Position numbers and translations under genes: made by a program
The notes under the pieces: generated by a model
What the model saw: the letters and a program-made list of their open reading frames with translations, nothing else
Database searches by the model: none
Told to the model about the DNA's origin: nothing
Assembly (NCBI RefSeq): GCF_001263205.1
Contig: NZ_CP012333.1
Coordinates: forward strand, 3,038,001 to 3,102,000
Length of the DNA stretch: 64,000 nucleotides
Direction: 5' to 3'
DNA from: Labilithrix luteola
GTDB lineage: Bacteria; Myxococcota_A; Polyangia; Polyangiales; Polyangiaceae
Shown: one piece after another, positions 8,501-16,592 of the stretch
Position numbering within the stretch: position 1 is the stretch's first letter
Layout: each line of letters opens with the position of its first letter

Positions 8501-9821
8501 GCGCGTCAAAGACGGCAACACCTCGCGCGTTCGCTGGAACTACCGCTGGGGCGAGCAGTACGGCGCCGGCGGTTACATGCACACGACGATGATGGACGCC
8601 GGCGCTGACGTCTACGAGCTCACGCAGAACCTCACGCGCTCCTTCGATCTCCGTTATCCGTGGACCTACTTCCGCCGCGGAAATCGCGAGTGGAACGACA
8701 TGTACCTTCCGCAGTCGGTCGCCGCGCAGTACTTCGGACGCCTCCGCGCCTATCACTGGCAGATCGCTCTCGACCTCGCGCGCTCCAGCCCGAGCGACCT
8801 GAACAGTGACGACGGCCTCCGGCCCTACGTGATGTCGCAGGCGGACATCTTCGCCTTCCTGCAGCGCGCCATCCTGATGCCCGAGCCGGGTGGCTACGTC
8901 GCGAGCCCGCTCCACACATCGCCACGTGGTCGCTCGATCTTCGACCTCTCGACCGGTACGGCCGCAGCGAACTTCTCTATCGGCGTCGGCGACGGACGCT
9001 TCATCGCCGACGACTTCGAGAACGAGAAGGGCGGCTCGTGGAACTACCAGCAGTACGTCCACCACGCCGGCTACGAGACGGAGAAGGCGCTCGCGATGAT
9101 GCAGCTCGTCGACCCGCGCCCCACGCTGTTCACCGTCGCGCGCGAGAACTATCTGGACGGTCGCGACGTCATGATCAGCTTCCGCAACGACCTTCCGGAC
9201 AGCGTCGATCGCATGCTTGGCGGCTTGCTCTCGGAGGACTGGGAAGCGATCGCCCCCTATGTCACCGGTGATGCGAGCGGCGGTCTTTACGGGTTCGAAA
9301 TGACCGACAAGGCGTTCACGCGCCCGCAGGGAGCGATGCTCGTGTTCCCCAACGTGGGTTACAAACAGGAGCTCTCCATGGCCATCTACGGCGCAACCTT
9401 CTCGCGTCTGTCGTCGGACATGACGCTCGTGAACAAGATGCGCATCTCGGCACTGGGCGACGCCACGCCCACCATTCCCGGAACGCGCGAGGTCCGCTTC
9501 ACCAATCCCGAGAGCGGCATCACGTACGTCGCTTCGAGCTACGGGACCGAGACGATCGACGGGCGCTCGATCGATCACGGCATCGGTTCACGCATGCTCG
9601 GCCACGCGAACGATCTGCTCGCGCAGGCCTACAAGGTCGTGACCGACGCCTCGGGCGCCCCCGTGCTCGACGAGAACGGTGAGCCGAAGCTCGTCCTCGA
9701 CGAGAGCGGTAAGCCGATCACGACCGGCCCGGATGCCATCCTGGCCTTCCGTCGCTACATGGGTCTCGTCGACGCCACGCGCCAGATCGGCCGCGCCCTC
9801 GACGGTCCGCTGGCCCAGTAG
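5529..9821 (+). CDS. Large secreted zinc-dependent metalloprotease
   Basis: 1430 residues. The ATG at 5529 was chosen because GGAAGGG sits just upstream and a hydrophobic signal with a lipoprotein-like Cys (GSGAC, Cys24) follows; upstream in-frame sequence is the repeat element. The zinc motif HEVGHSLGLRH (His772, Glu773, His776, His782) followed by NF is the extended HExxHxxGxxH signature, as in DUF4953/DUF5117-type zinc metalloproteases. A DEDGDG calcium-loop-like stretch lies at residue 349. Probably cell-surface or exported; its substrate is unknown. In a predatory or scavenging myxobacterium it may degrade prey protein (inference). No partner genes adjoin it. Confidence 0.88.
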   Translation: MRTWLARTGLILLSAAACIGSGACAEERAPIDKVQPNALPKSFFVGENLADGKDDPEFRTKSYVVGSSVSQSDYAIGEFSVVDRIRWEITEDMLLGRRAYQESPGADNRGVPNSQVASSTDKNVTATPNGTIVAAYKIKSHFDIRRAYNPSTGEESNVIEENSSDRPWNERAFFRVDWSQNLVVSTNDSTAFSGSTKVTPVAYDVTDPSNEDAPHLEIDGGYLDVTNKFTVEPAEIEFSWGTMKRCMITSFMTGTSTYDCNPQEAVVRTSFARVSPNEDFEPFEDDYAWQDVVGNTGGEGNGYESLLGVARTKWDPQYSFNDAQTQRLKSIHNVWQKSHLDTTCHDNTDEDGDGTADACSKAITGYKGKNGSQCDTVVGKCTIPVRDRTIKTIAYTLNKEAPDAFQDTVDKNGKVAEEGTFERIGHAWRQLLEVAIAYRRETECRRTGDGDRDTCHTEFFESDSSPNAKQMVVQGGWLTDAPKKLAVDQGMPMFYVCHNPVRAYDPESLCGKPGSTPRFGDIRRNWLVYWPYESRAHYGGIGWNPPDPVTGETFGASATIMGRSATYAAANERDIIQLAIGDLAMDDIVAGVPAQRYAKTLQSGASAPEAFRIGRTSSQIASRVGAVDMSALKSTLSVRPPTVASALEGASLDSIAKAKSTVAATQFTADIGSFATLTQRLQGTVSTLDELTSPLRGLEPAKLEALRAWWEEDMAARGACFLDANASSTGSLYLPSLAGYFREKYADLSPTERGQRIYDDLVKETIVGIGTHEVGHSLGLRHNFASSWDAPNFNPQYWQLRTNEGRATGACSEPRNADNADTCMGPRYLDPMTKDEQGLDAESRPGIDYFANTSTMEYQVERGGESVGLGTYDQHAMKVLYGRVIETFDDRVIPKKDQENFGLKNYTQLQERDLVINGRNVFTHYTTTGRLMKVFDAGRDCREATDEEKAISGWRVVHGKVCAPPPKDHGAFGDFESGPHPLASTLNLVKWRVKDGNTSRVRWNYRWGEQYGAGGYMHTTMMDAGADVYELTQNLTRSFDLRYPWTYFRRGNREWNDMYLPQSVAAQYFGRLRAYHWQIALDLARSSPSDLNSDDGLRPYVMSQADIFAFLQRAILMPEPGGYVASPLHTSPRGRSIFDLSTGTAAANFSIGVGDGRFIADDFENEKGGSWNYQQYVHHAGYETEKALAMMQLVDPRPTLFTVARENYLDGRDVMISFRNDLPDSVDRMLGGLLSEDWEAIAPYVTGDASGGLYGFEMTDKAFTRPQGAMLVFPNVGYKQELSMAIYGATFSRLSSDMTLVNKMRISALGDATPTIPGTREVRFTNPESGITYVASSYGTETIDGRSIDHGIGSRMLGHANDLLAQAYKVVTDASGAPVLDENGEPKLVLDESGKPITTGPDAILAFRRYMGLVDATRQIGRALDGPLAQ

Positions 9822-9830
9822 CTCTGTCCG

Positions 9831-9871
9831 AACGACGGCGCGGCAGCGGGAATTCTCGCCGCCGCGCCGTT
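9831..9871. terminator. Bidirectional hairpin between convergent genes
   Basis: A near-perfect GC-rich inverted repeat (AACGACGGCGCGGCAGCG with CGCCGCCGCGCCGTT, loop of about 8 bases containing GAATTC) fills the 49-base gap between the metalloprotease stop and the convergent chrA stop. It has no clear T-run on either strand, but its position suits bidirectional termination. Confidence 0.6.
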
Positions 9872-11016
9872 CAGCGCACGGCTTGCAGCGCGACGCCGGC
9901 GGCCGCGCCGCCGAGAACGAGCCACGCCGAGTTCACTTTGAACCGGAAGAGAAGAACGCCACTCAGCACTGCGAGCACCAGCGCAGGAAGGTCGACGAGT
10001 GACGAACGACCGAGTTCGAACGTCACGACGACCATCAATGCGAGCGAAGCCACGTTGACCCCGTCGAGGAACGACGCAGCACGAGGCGAACGCCGAAGTC
10101 GCGGAACGAGGGCACCGCTCAAGGCGACGAACACGAACGCCGGGAAGAAGATGCCAAGCGTCGCGACGCACGCGCCGAGCGGGCCCGAGACCAGATAACC
10201 GACGAACGTGGCCGTGGTGAAGACCGGTCCGGGCGTGAGCTGGCCAACGGCAACGGCATCGACAAGCTGCGATTCGGTGAGCCACCCTCGGTGTTCGACG
10301 AGGTCGGTGCGCAAGAATGCGAGCAGCACGTAGCCGCTGCCGAACAGCACCGAGCCGATCTTCGCGAAGACGAAGAACAGTCCACCGAGCGACGATGGAA
10401 CGGAGCTCGCCGCCGCGACCTTCCCGGCGCTCATCCCGAAGGCGGGGACGAGCGCGGTGCCGCGTGGCGTCTTCCAGAGCATGGAGACGAGTCCGGCCCC
10501 GAAGAGGATCACGAGCTCCTCCGCACCGAAGAAGGTGGCGGCGACGGCGAGGATGCCCAGCAGCGCGAGGAACGTGCTTCTGACGGCCGTGCGAACGAGC
10601 GCGATCAGCGCTTGAACGACGACCGCGATGATGACGGGCTTCACGCCATAGAGCACCCCGCGCGCTTCGGGGACGCGTCCGTAGCGAACGTAGAGCCATG
10701 CGAACGCCAGCGTGATGAGCGCCGCCGGCACGATGAAGCACGCGCCCGCCACGACGAGGCCCGCGAATCCACGCCGGCGGTGGCCGATGTGGATGGCCAT
10801 CTCCGTCGAGTTCGGGCCGGGGATGAGATTCGTGGCGCCGAGGAGATCGAGGAACTCTTCCGACGTCAGCCACTTGCGCCGCTCGACGACCTCGTCACGC
10901 ATCATCGCGATGTGCGCGGCAGGTCCGCCGAACGCGGTGACTCCGAGGCGGAGAAACAGAAGCGCGATCTCGCGAAGAGGCGTGTTTTCCGCCATGACGA
11001 AGGCCGCCGGAGTCAT
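9871..11016 (-). CDS. chrA: Chromate transporter ChrA (two-domain)
   Basis: 381 residues, typical of long-chain CHR proteins. Inner-membrane transporter expected to export chromate. The two homologous halves are clear: the first has FLRLGVTAFGGPAAHI and NLIPGPNSTEMAIHIG; the second has FAKIGSVLFGSGYVLLAFL, EHRGWLTESQLVDAVAVGQ and TPGPVFTTATFVGYL. An in-frame Met at residue 8 (10995) is an alternative start. Many hydrophobic helices are visible. It is a single gene convergent with the metalloprotease, and no chrB-type regulator is seen nearby. Confidence 0.92.
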   Translation of the reverse strand: MTPAAFVMAENTPLREIALLFLRLGVTAFGGPAAHIAMMRDEVVERRKWLTSEEFLDLLGATNLIPGPNSTEMAIHIGHRRRGFAGLVVAGACFIVPAALITLAFAWLYVRYGRVPEARGVLYGVKPVIIAVVVQALIALVRTAVRSTFLALLGILAVAATFFGAEELVILFGAGLVSMLWKTPRGTALVPAFGMSAGKVAAASSVPSSLGGLFFVFAKIGSVLFGSGYVLLAFLRTDLVEHRGWLTESQLVDAVAVGQLTPGPVFTTATFVGYLVSGPLGACVATLGIFFPAFVFVALSGALVPRLRRSPRAASFLDGVNVASLALMVVVTFELGRSSLVDLPALVLAVLSGVLLFRFKVNSAWLVLGGAAAGVALQAVR

Positions 11017-11168
11017 GCCCGCTCACCCGTTGCGACGCAAGAGCACGATGGCGGCTCAATCGCGACGAGATAGCGACTGGATCGCGACGAAGATGGCAAT
11101 CTTCCAGCCACCCCGAGATTCACGCACGCCAAAGGGAACTTCCATGACTCCTCGTTGTCCACGAGATC

Positions 11169-11777
11169 ATGCAGGCCGGCCTTTGGCTCGTCGTGGGCAT
11201 GCTGCTCCAAGCATGTTCGGCACGGAGTCAGCCGCCGCCCCGCGCGCCCCGCGCTCCGGACATGATTCCGCATCGCGAGGCTTCACCGCACGACGACGAA
11301 ACGCCCCTCTCGGTGTCCACGCAACCTGTCGGCGAGGAAGAACCAACGTGGCCTCGGAAGCCCACCCCGCCACCCCAAGAGGTCGCTCCGCCACCGGTTC
11401 GTCCCGCGCCCGTCTGCGTTGGTGATGCGACGCTTCCGAAGGAAAAGCCTCATCGCGCCGCGTGCTGTTATCCCGCCCGAGAGCTCTTCGCGCAGCCGAT
11501 TCGAGCCGTGTTTCCCGAATTGCGAGCTTGCTACGAGCGCGCTCGTGACGCCGACGCCGAAGGCACGGTCGCGTTCAAGTTCCGCGTGGAGCAAGACGGA
11601 AGGATCCTTCGGGTGTGCGGCGCCGCCGATACGCCGCTCCTCGACGACGACGTGGTCCGCTGTATGGCCGAACGACTACGAACCGTTCGCTACGACGCTC
11701 GCACCGACGGTGACGTCGCGCTCTGTGGGCTCATCCAGATTTTGTATCCTGTACGCTTTACCCACGAAGGGAATTGA
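11169..11777 (+). CDS. Lipoprotein with TonB-C/AgmX-like C-terminal domain
   Basis: 202 residues. Lipoprotein signal with Cys16 (LLQAC), then a Pro-rich spacer of about 80 residues. The C-terminal domain (from about 105) reads RAVFPELRACYERARDADAE, TVAFKFRVEQDGRI and DDDVVRCMAERLRTVRY. That pattern is seen in myxobacterial AgmX/TonB-C-like proteins, where a short beta-sheet domain follows a proline-rich linker. Five or more Cys in the mature part suggest disulfides. Its 3' end overlaps the convergent gene by 20 bases. Function unknown, presumably in the cell envelope. Confidence 0.75.
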   Translation: MQAGLWLVVGMLLQACSARSQPPPRAPRAPDMIPHREASPHDDETPLSVSTQPVGEEEPTWPRKPTPPPQEVAPPPVRPAPVCVGDATLPKEKPHRAACCYPARELFAQPIRAVFPELRACYERARDADAEGTVAFKFRVEQDGRILRVCGAADTPLLDDDVVRCMAERLRTVRYDARTDGDVALCGLIQILYPVRFTHEGN

Positions 11778-12207
11778 CGAGCTCGATATCCGCTCGAAAG
11801 ACAACGATCGTCCGCAATTCCCGCGTCTCGTAATCGGGTTTCTCTTTTGCAGACAAAGTCCCGAACGACGAGATCTCGACGACGTCCACGTACATGAAGG
11901 CCGTCCGGATCGCTTCCGCGAAGGCGTCGAGTTCGGCGTCGTCGCTCGGCTCGACGACAGCGTTCGGCTCACCGTTCAAGAGATCGAGCAGCGCCTCCTC
12001 CGTCTTCCAGGACACACGGCGCTCTCGGACGGAGAACCTCCCGACCCCGGCGAGCCGGACTCCCTCCGCATGCGAGCTCATGCATGCTGTCAGACGCGTA
12101 ACCAAGTTGGGGACGACGAGGACAGCGCGCTCTTCGAGGTTCTCGTTGTGCTGGCGAACGCCCGACTTATCGCTCCGCGGCTCGGCGAGCTCGGAAGAAT
12201 GCTTCAC
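11758..12207 (-). CDS. HU/IHF-like protein with two half-domains
   Basis: 149 residues, GTG start. I read two consecutive HU-like units: LVTRLTACMSSHAEGVRLAGVGRFSVRERR split as a helix and sheet (about 35-65), and AFAEAIRTAF then VVEISSFGTLSAKEK (about 95-125) followed by VVFRADIELVNSL. The GFGTFSVRER-type strand of HU recurs in both. The DNA-intercalating arm (RNPxTG) of true HU is missing or shortened. It lies 99 bases after argH on the same strand. It may be a divergent, possibly single-chain HU-like protein; DNA binding is inference. Confidence 0.6.
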   Translation of the reverse strand: MKHSSELAEPRSDKSGVRQHNENLEERAVLVVPNLVTRLTACMSSHAEGVRLAGVGRFSVRERRVSWKTEEALLDLLNGEPNAVVEPSDDAELDAFAEAIRTAFMYVDVVEISSFGTLSAKEKPDYETRELRTIVVFRADIELVNSLRG

Positions 12208-12306
12208 GCTCCGTCTTACGCTGCACGGCCGAGCATCCTTCCCAGCCCGCGCGAGCGCCGCTTCATGCGTGACGAAGCGGTCCTCGTATGGCGTACGGAG
12301 ACGACG

Positions 12307-13788
12307 TCAGGCGATCGAGAAGGCTTCGATCGAGCGCTTCAGATCTTCGAGCGCAGGAATCGAGGCAGCGCGTGCGGCGAGCGTCTTCGCGGCCGACTCG
12401 ATGGCGTCGATCTGCTCCGAGACGCGCTCGGGGGCCGTGCCACCGGCGCTCTTCTTCGCGGCGACCGCAACGCGCGGATCGAGGACCGCGAGAACGCTGG
12501 CGTCGAACGACGGATGAATCGCCTTCGCGTCGTCGAGAGAGACCTTCGCGAGATCGATCTTCCGCTCGCGTGCGAGGTGGACGACCTGGCCGGTCGCCTT
12601 GTACGCCTCGCGGAAGGGAACGCCCTTGCGGACGAGCGCCTCGGCAACGTCGGTGGCCTGCGTCGAGCCATCGGAGACGGCCGCGAGGCACGTCGTCGGA
12701 TCGAACGCGAGGTGGACCATCGCCGCGCGAACGGCGCGCACGGCGCCGCGGACGAGAGGCCCGGTGTCGAGGACGGCCTGGCGGTCGTCCTGGAAATCGC
12801 GGTTGTAGCCGGTGGGCAGGCCCTTCACGAGCGTGAGCATCGCAGAGAGGTTGCCGACCCCGCGTGCCGACTTCGCGCGAACGAGCTCGAAGACGTCGGG
12901 GTTCTTCTTCTGCGGCATCATGCTCGAACCGGCCGCGATGGCGTCGCCGATCTTGAGGTAGCCGAACTCGCTCGTGGTGAAGTCGACCACGTCCGTGGCC
13001 AGACGCGACAACGAGAGGAGCACGCGTGCGCCGGCGTACGTCCAGTCGATCGCGAAGTCGCGATCGCCGATCGTGTCGAGCGCATTCGCCGTGAGCGCCG
13101 GGAAGTGCAGGACCTTGGCGACGACGTCGCGCTCGATGGGGAGCGAGGTACCCGAGCACGCGCCGCAGCCGAGCGGCGACTGGTTCGCGCGATCGATGGC
13201 GACGGCGAGGGCGTCCGCGGCGCGAAGCAGCGCGTTCGCCCATGCCGAGATCACGAACGCGGCAGACACGGGTTGAGCGCGCTGGCGATGCGTGTACGCC
13301 GGGATGATGACGTCTTTCTCGCGGCGCGCGCGCTCGGCGAGCTCCAGAGCGAGGCTCGTCGTTTCGGCGAGCGTGCGTGCGGCCTGGTCACGGACATGAA
13401 GACGCAGCGCGAGTGCGACCTGGTCGTTTCGCGAGCGCGCCGTGTGGAGGCGCTTGCCCGTTTGACCGAGGTCGGTCGTGAGGCGCGCCTCGATCGCCAT
13501 GTGGACGTCTTCTTCGCCGTCCGGAATGACGAGCGTGCCCTTGGTGGCCTCGTCGAACATCGCGAAGAGCGCGCCGCGGAGCTTCTGCGCGTCGTCCGCA
13601 TCGAGCAGACCGACTTTGCGGAGCATCGTGACATGCGCGGCGCTGCCGAGCAGGTCTTCACGAACGAGGTGCCGGTCGTGCGACAGCGACGTCGTCCACG
13701 CGAGAAGCTCGGGGACCATCTCCGCCGTGCCGGTCGCGTCGGTTCGCGCAATACCGCCACTCACGGCGGGGGAAGAAGGCTCTTTCAT
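12307..13788 (-). CDS. argH: Argininosuccinate lyase
   Basis: 493 residues. Cleaves argininosuccinate to arginine and fumarate, the last step of arginine biosynthesis. The fumarase/aspartase-superfamily signature GSSMMPQKKNPD lies near residue 285. Other family blocks are EDVHMAIEARLT, HTARSRNDQVALALRL and PAYTHRQRAQPVS. The N-terminus is about 25 residues longer than compact ArgH proteins. No other arg gene adjoins it in this window. Intact and unremarkable. Confidence 0.95.
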   Translation of the reverse strand: MKEPSSPAVSGGIARTDATGTAEMVPELLAWTTSLSHDRHLVREDLLGSAAHVTMLRKVGLLDADDAQKLRGALFAMFDEATKGTLVIPDGEEDVHMAIEARLTTDLGQTGKRLHTARSRNDQVALALRLHVRDQAARTLAETTSLALELAERARREKDVIIPAYTHRQRAQPVSAAFVISAWANALLRAADALAVAIDRANQSPLGCGACSGTSLPIERDVVAKVLHFPALTANALDTIGDRDFAIDWTYAGARVLLSLSRLATDVVDFTTSEFGYLKIGDAIAAGSSMMPQKKNPDVFELVRAKSARGVGNLSAMLTLVKGLPTGYNRDFQDDRQAVLDTGPLVRGAVRAVRAAMVHLAFDPTTCLAAVSDGSTQATDVAEALVRKGVPFREAYKATGQVVHLARERKIDLAKVSLDDAKAIHPSFDASVLAVLDPRVAVAAKKSAGGTAPERVSEQIDAIESAAKTLAARAASIPALEDLKRSIEAFSIA

Positions 13789-13879
13789 CGTCGGCTCTCT
13801 TTACGTCTCGTTCGCCGTCCCCCGAATGCGCCGAATGCGTCTCGCTGTTCGCAGTGGCGCTATGACCGTCGATTCACAC

Positions 13880-14254
13880 TCAGGGGTGCTTGAAGCCCGG
13901 CGGAAGGCCCGAAGGAAGGCCGGCCGGCATTCCGGGGCGAGCGCCCGGAGCGTTGAGCGGGCGTGCCGATTGAACGGGCGGTGCGCCCGGGGCAGCCTGC
14001 GCCTGCGCCGGGGCGGTCAGGGCCGAGCCGGGCATGACGTTCTGCGCGTTTTCCTGCGGCGCGGTGGAGGGGCCCGACGAGCAAAGCGCCCACCACAATC
14101 CGACGAGGAAGAAGAGAACGGCGCCGATGGCGGTCAGCCACAACGGCGTCTTCGGCTCCGGCAAAGGCGCCGGCCCGTGCGCATGTGGCCCATGAGACCC
14201 GCCAGACGCGTGAGATGCATGGGAATGGGCCAAATTTCCGTCACTTGCGCTCAT
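13880..14254 (-). CDS. Small single-pass membrane protein, His-rich head, Pro-rich tail
   Basis: 124 residues from the ATG at 14254, preceded by a GAGGTG about 10 bases upstream; the frame is open 21 codons further but without support. The first 30 residues are rich in His, Ser and Gly (HSHASHASGGSHGPHAHG), followed by one hydrophobic helix (PLWLTAIGAVLFFLVGLWWA) and a Pro/Ala tail ending GLPPGFKHP. The His cluster could bind metal, but this is only suggestive. No family recognised. It lies upstream of argH on the same strand, about 90 bases away. Confidence 0.6.
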   Translation of the reverse strand: MSASDGNLAHSHASHASGGSHGPHAHGPAPLPEPKTPLWLTAIGAVLFFLVGLWWALCSSGPSTAPQENAQNVMPGSALTAPAQAQAAPGAPPVQSARPLNAPGARPGMPAGLPSGLPPGFKHP

Positions 14255-14377
14255 GGCTTCCGCACCTCTTTTCACCGTCCGCCGGCCGCTGTCAAGGCGC
14301 GCCCCCAAACACGTCACGAGGGGGCCTCGGGACCATCCGAGCCGTAGGCACGGTCAGTGCTAAGTTTGGGAAGATCC

Positions 14378-15490
14378 ATGGCCCGCCCCTCCCGATCCGA
14401 AGCCCTGAAACTCGCCCCCTTCGCGATTGGATGCGCGGCAGTCTGCGCGGCCATCGCGGCCCTGGCGCAGACGGCTCTGGCCGCCCCGCCGGAGCTGCCG
14501 AAGCTCCCGGGGGCGCAGTCGCCGGAGGCGCCGAGCGCGGCCGACGCAGGGGCGCCGTCGAGTGACGCCAGCCGGAAGGGTGTCGTGCAGGTCGAGCATG
14601 GCGGACATCCGATCGCGATCGGGACGGTCCTCGGTCAGGATGGACGGGTCATCACTTCACTCTCGGGTCTCGGTGCGGTGGAGCAACCCGAGATTCGCTA
14701 CGCCGACGGCACCGTCGTCAAAGCGAAGGTCGGTCACAAGGACAAGAACTGGGACCTCGCCCTCCTCATCCCGCTCACGGGTAAGTGGCTCGACGGCCTG
14801 ACACCGTCGACCGCGGAACCGCAAGGCCCGGAGCTCAAAGCGTACGGCCCGAAGTCGGGGAAGTTGAGCCTGATGGCGCTCGGGTACAAAGGCCGGGTCG
14901 ATGTGCGTTCGCGCGAGGGCGATGCGCTCCGCTCCGTGCTCGATCTCGATTGGAAGGGCGGTCCGACCGTTCCCGGCGCGCCGGTCCTCGACACCGATGG
15001 CAAGGTCGTCGGTGTTGCGATTCGCGCCTGCAAGGAGGCTTCGGCCCCGAGCGCCAAAGAGAGCGAGCCGAAACGCGTGAACGGCGCCGCTGCTCCGCCT
15101 GCCGACGCGAAACCGGCGGAGGCGAAATGCACGGCGGTCACCGTGGGAGCGCCCGTCTACGCCCTGCGTGGCTTCTTGATGAAGACGCCCGCCGAGGCGG
15201 TCCAGCCGGCTCCTTGGCTCGGCCTCGGCGGAGCGCCCACGGATTCCGGCAACGTGAAGGGCGTTCGGGTGATGGGCCTCGCGCCAGGAAGCCCTGCGGA
15301 AAAGGCTGGGCTCAAGGCCGGAGGCGATGCCCCCGACACCATCGTGGCCGTCGATGGCCAACCCGTCGAGAGCCCGGAACAGCTCGCCCAGGTCATCGCG
15401 AAACGAGGGATTGGCCAGCAGGTCAAGTTTCTCGTGTTCAGCGGAGGTAAGTTTCGCGAAGTCGGGGTCACGCTGCGCGCGGCGCCCTGA
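14378..15490 (+). CDS. Degenerate HtrA-like protein with C-terminal PDZ domain
   Basis: 370 residues. I chose the ATG at 14378 (GGGAAG just upstream) over a GTG at 14357. A signal peptide ends near ALAAPPELP. The middle part follows the S1C trypsin fold: GTVLGQDGRVITSLSGLG where HtrA has its catalytic His, KNWDLALLIP keeping the Asp, and GPTVPGAPVLDTDGKVVGV where HtrA has GNSGGP. His and Ser are therefore both missing. The PDZ domain (about 275-365) includes VMGLAPGSPAEKAGLKAG and DTIVAVDGQPVESPEQL. Likely a periplasmic, non-proteolytic peptide-binding protein (inference). Confidence 0.8.
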   Translation: MARPSRSEALKLAPFAIGCAAVCAAIAALAQTALAAPPELPKLPGAQSPEAPSAADAGAPSSDASRKGVVQVEHGGHPIAIGTVLGQDGRVITSLSGLGAVEQPEIRYADGTVVKAKVGHKDKNWDLALLIPLTGKWLDGLTPSTAEPQGPELKAYGPKSGKLSLMALGYKGRVDVRSREGDALRSVLDLDWKGGPTVPGAPVLDTDGKVVGVAIRACKEASAPSAKESEPKRVNGAAAPPADAKPAEAKCTAVTVGAPVYALRGFLMKTPAEAVQPAPWLGLGGAPTDSGNVKGVRVMGLAPGSPAEKAGLKAGGDAPDTIVAVDGQPVESPEQLAQVIAKRGIGQQVKFLVFSGGKFREVGVTLRAAP

Positions 15491-15608
15491 ACGAGCGAGG
15501 CAAACGAGCCGGAGAAGGCCAAGTCGGGCCTGGAAACGGCGGAGATCGCGGGGGTCCGCCGGTGAACGCGGTTGACAGGAAGCGCGCCGCCTTGGACCAT
15601 CGTCTGCC

Positions 15609-16379
15609 GTGGGACTCCGCATCGAGGTAGCCGGCGAAACCAACGTCGGCATGAAGCGTACGCACAACGAGGACAACTTCTCGATCATCGAGGACAGTGG
15701 CCTCTACGTCGTCGCCGACGGCATGGGAGGCCACGCGTCGGGCGAGGTCGCCAGCAAGATGGCCGTCGACGCGCTCAAGGAGTTCTTCGCGGCGACGGCG
15801 CACGATCCCGAGCGGACGTGGCCGTACAAGATGGACCGCGCCAAGGGTTACGAGGAGAACCGGCTCATCACCGGCATCAAGCTCGCGAACCTTCGCATCT
15901 ACGAGACCGCGCAGCGCGAAGCCGGCAAGCGTGGCATGGGCACGACCATCGTCGTCCTCTTCGCCGTGGAAGAGGGCATCTACGTGGCCCACGTCGGCGA
16001 CTCACGCAGCTACCGCGTTCGCGACGGCAAGATCGAGCAGCTCACCGAGGACCACTCGCTGCTCAACGACTACATCAAGATGAAGCGCCTCACGCCCGAG
16101 GAGATCGCGAACTTCCCGCACAAGAACGTCATCGTGCGCGCGCTCGGGATGAAGGACACGGTCAAGGTCGACACGCGCTTCGAGTCACCTCGCGCGAACG
16201 ACGTCTACATCCTCTGCTCCGACGGTCTCTCCGGCCCGGTCGAAGATCCCGAGATGCTCGAGATCATCACCAAGCACGGCGATCTGAAGCTGGCCGCGTC
16301 GAAGCTGATCGAGCGCGCCAACGAGAACGGCGGCCCCGACAACATCACCGCCATCCTCGCCCGCTGGGTCGACGACTAG
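15609..16379 (+). CDS. PP2C-family protein Ser/Thr phosphatase
   Basis: 256 residues, GTG start. Soluble PPM/PP2C phosphatase that removes phosphate from Ser/Thr, using a two-metal centre. Motifs in order: TNVGMKRTHNEDNF, VVADGMGGHASGE (metal-binding Asp/Gly), VAHVGDSRSYR, DHSLLNDYI, LCSDGLSGPV and NGGPDNITAILARW. All the metal ligands of bacterial Stp1/PrpC enzymes appear present. It faces the convergent operon encoding a Ser/Thr kinase and an ECF sigma factor, a natural partner set. No transmembrane segment seen. Confidence 0.93.
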   Translation: MGLRIEVAGETNVGMKRTHNEDNFSIIEDSGLYVVADGMGGHASGEVASKMAVDALKEFFAATAHDPERTWPYKMDRAKGYEENRLITGIKLANLRIYETAQREAGKRGMGTTIVVLFAVEEGIYVAHVGDSRSYRVRDGKIEQLTEDHSLLNDYIKMKRLTPEEIANFPHKNVIVRALGMKDTVKVDTRFESPRANDVYILCSDGLSGPVEDPEMLEIITKHGDLKLAASKLIERANENGGPDNITAILARWVDD

Positions 16380-16389
16380 GCTTCTTGTA

Positions 16390-16426
16390 GGGAACCTCCG
16401 GTTCCCCTCAGAACCTCCGGTTTTGA
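16390..16426. terminator. Tandem hairpins between convergent transcription units
   Basis: Two near-identical hairpins sit back to back: GGGAACC-tcc-GGTTCCC (16390-16406) and TCAGAACC-tcc-GGTTTTGA (16408-16426). They lie directly after the phosphatase stop. The repeated core AACCTCCGGTT suggests a duplication. The second stem ends in TTTTGA, so termination from the left is plausible. Confidence 0.6.
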
Positions 16427-16440
16427 GCCTCCCCTCCGGC

Positions 16441-16503
16441 GGCGGCGGGTCGCCTGACGGCGCTCGCGCTCCGCGTGAAAAGAACCCGCCGCCTTCTCGT
16501 GGC
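16441..16503. repeat. 10-bp inverted repeat in the convergent gap
   Basis: GGCGGCGGGT (16441-16450) pairs perfectly with ACCCGCCGCC (16494-16503) across a 43-base loop. It follows the tandem hairpins and precedes the 3' end of the opposing operon, so it may help stop transcription arriving from the minus strand. The remaining bases up to 16592 show nothing recognisable. Confidence 0.45.
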
Positions 16504-16592
16504 GTCAGACAGCCTTCGGTTCTGGGTGCGACGGCACTCGGGCCAGCTTGTGCGGGCTGTTCGACGAGTGTGCTCGCTGACTCGAGCTCACA

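Noticed and set aside
8055..9578. A 507-codon minus-strand frame inside the metalloprotease
   Set aside because: No start signal or domains; opposite strand carries the long protease with signal peptide and zinc motif.
11419..13893. An 824-codon plus-strand open frame over argH
   Set aside because: It is antisense to a complete argH with all family motifs, is rich in Arg/Glu/Asp without domains, and arises from high GC at third positions.
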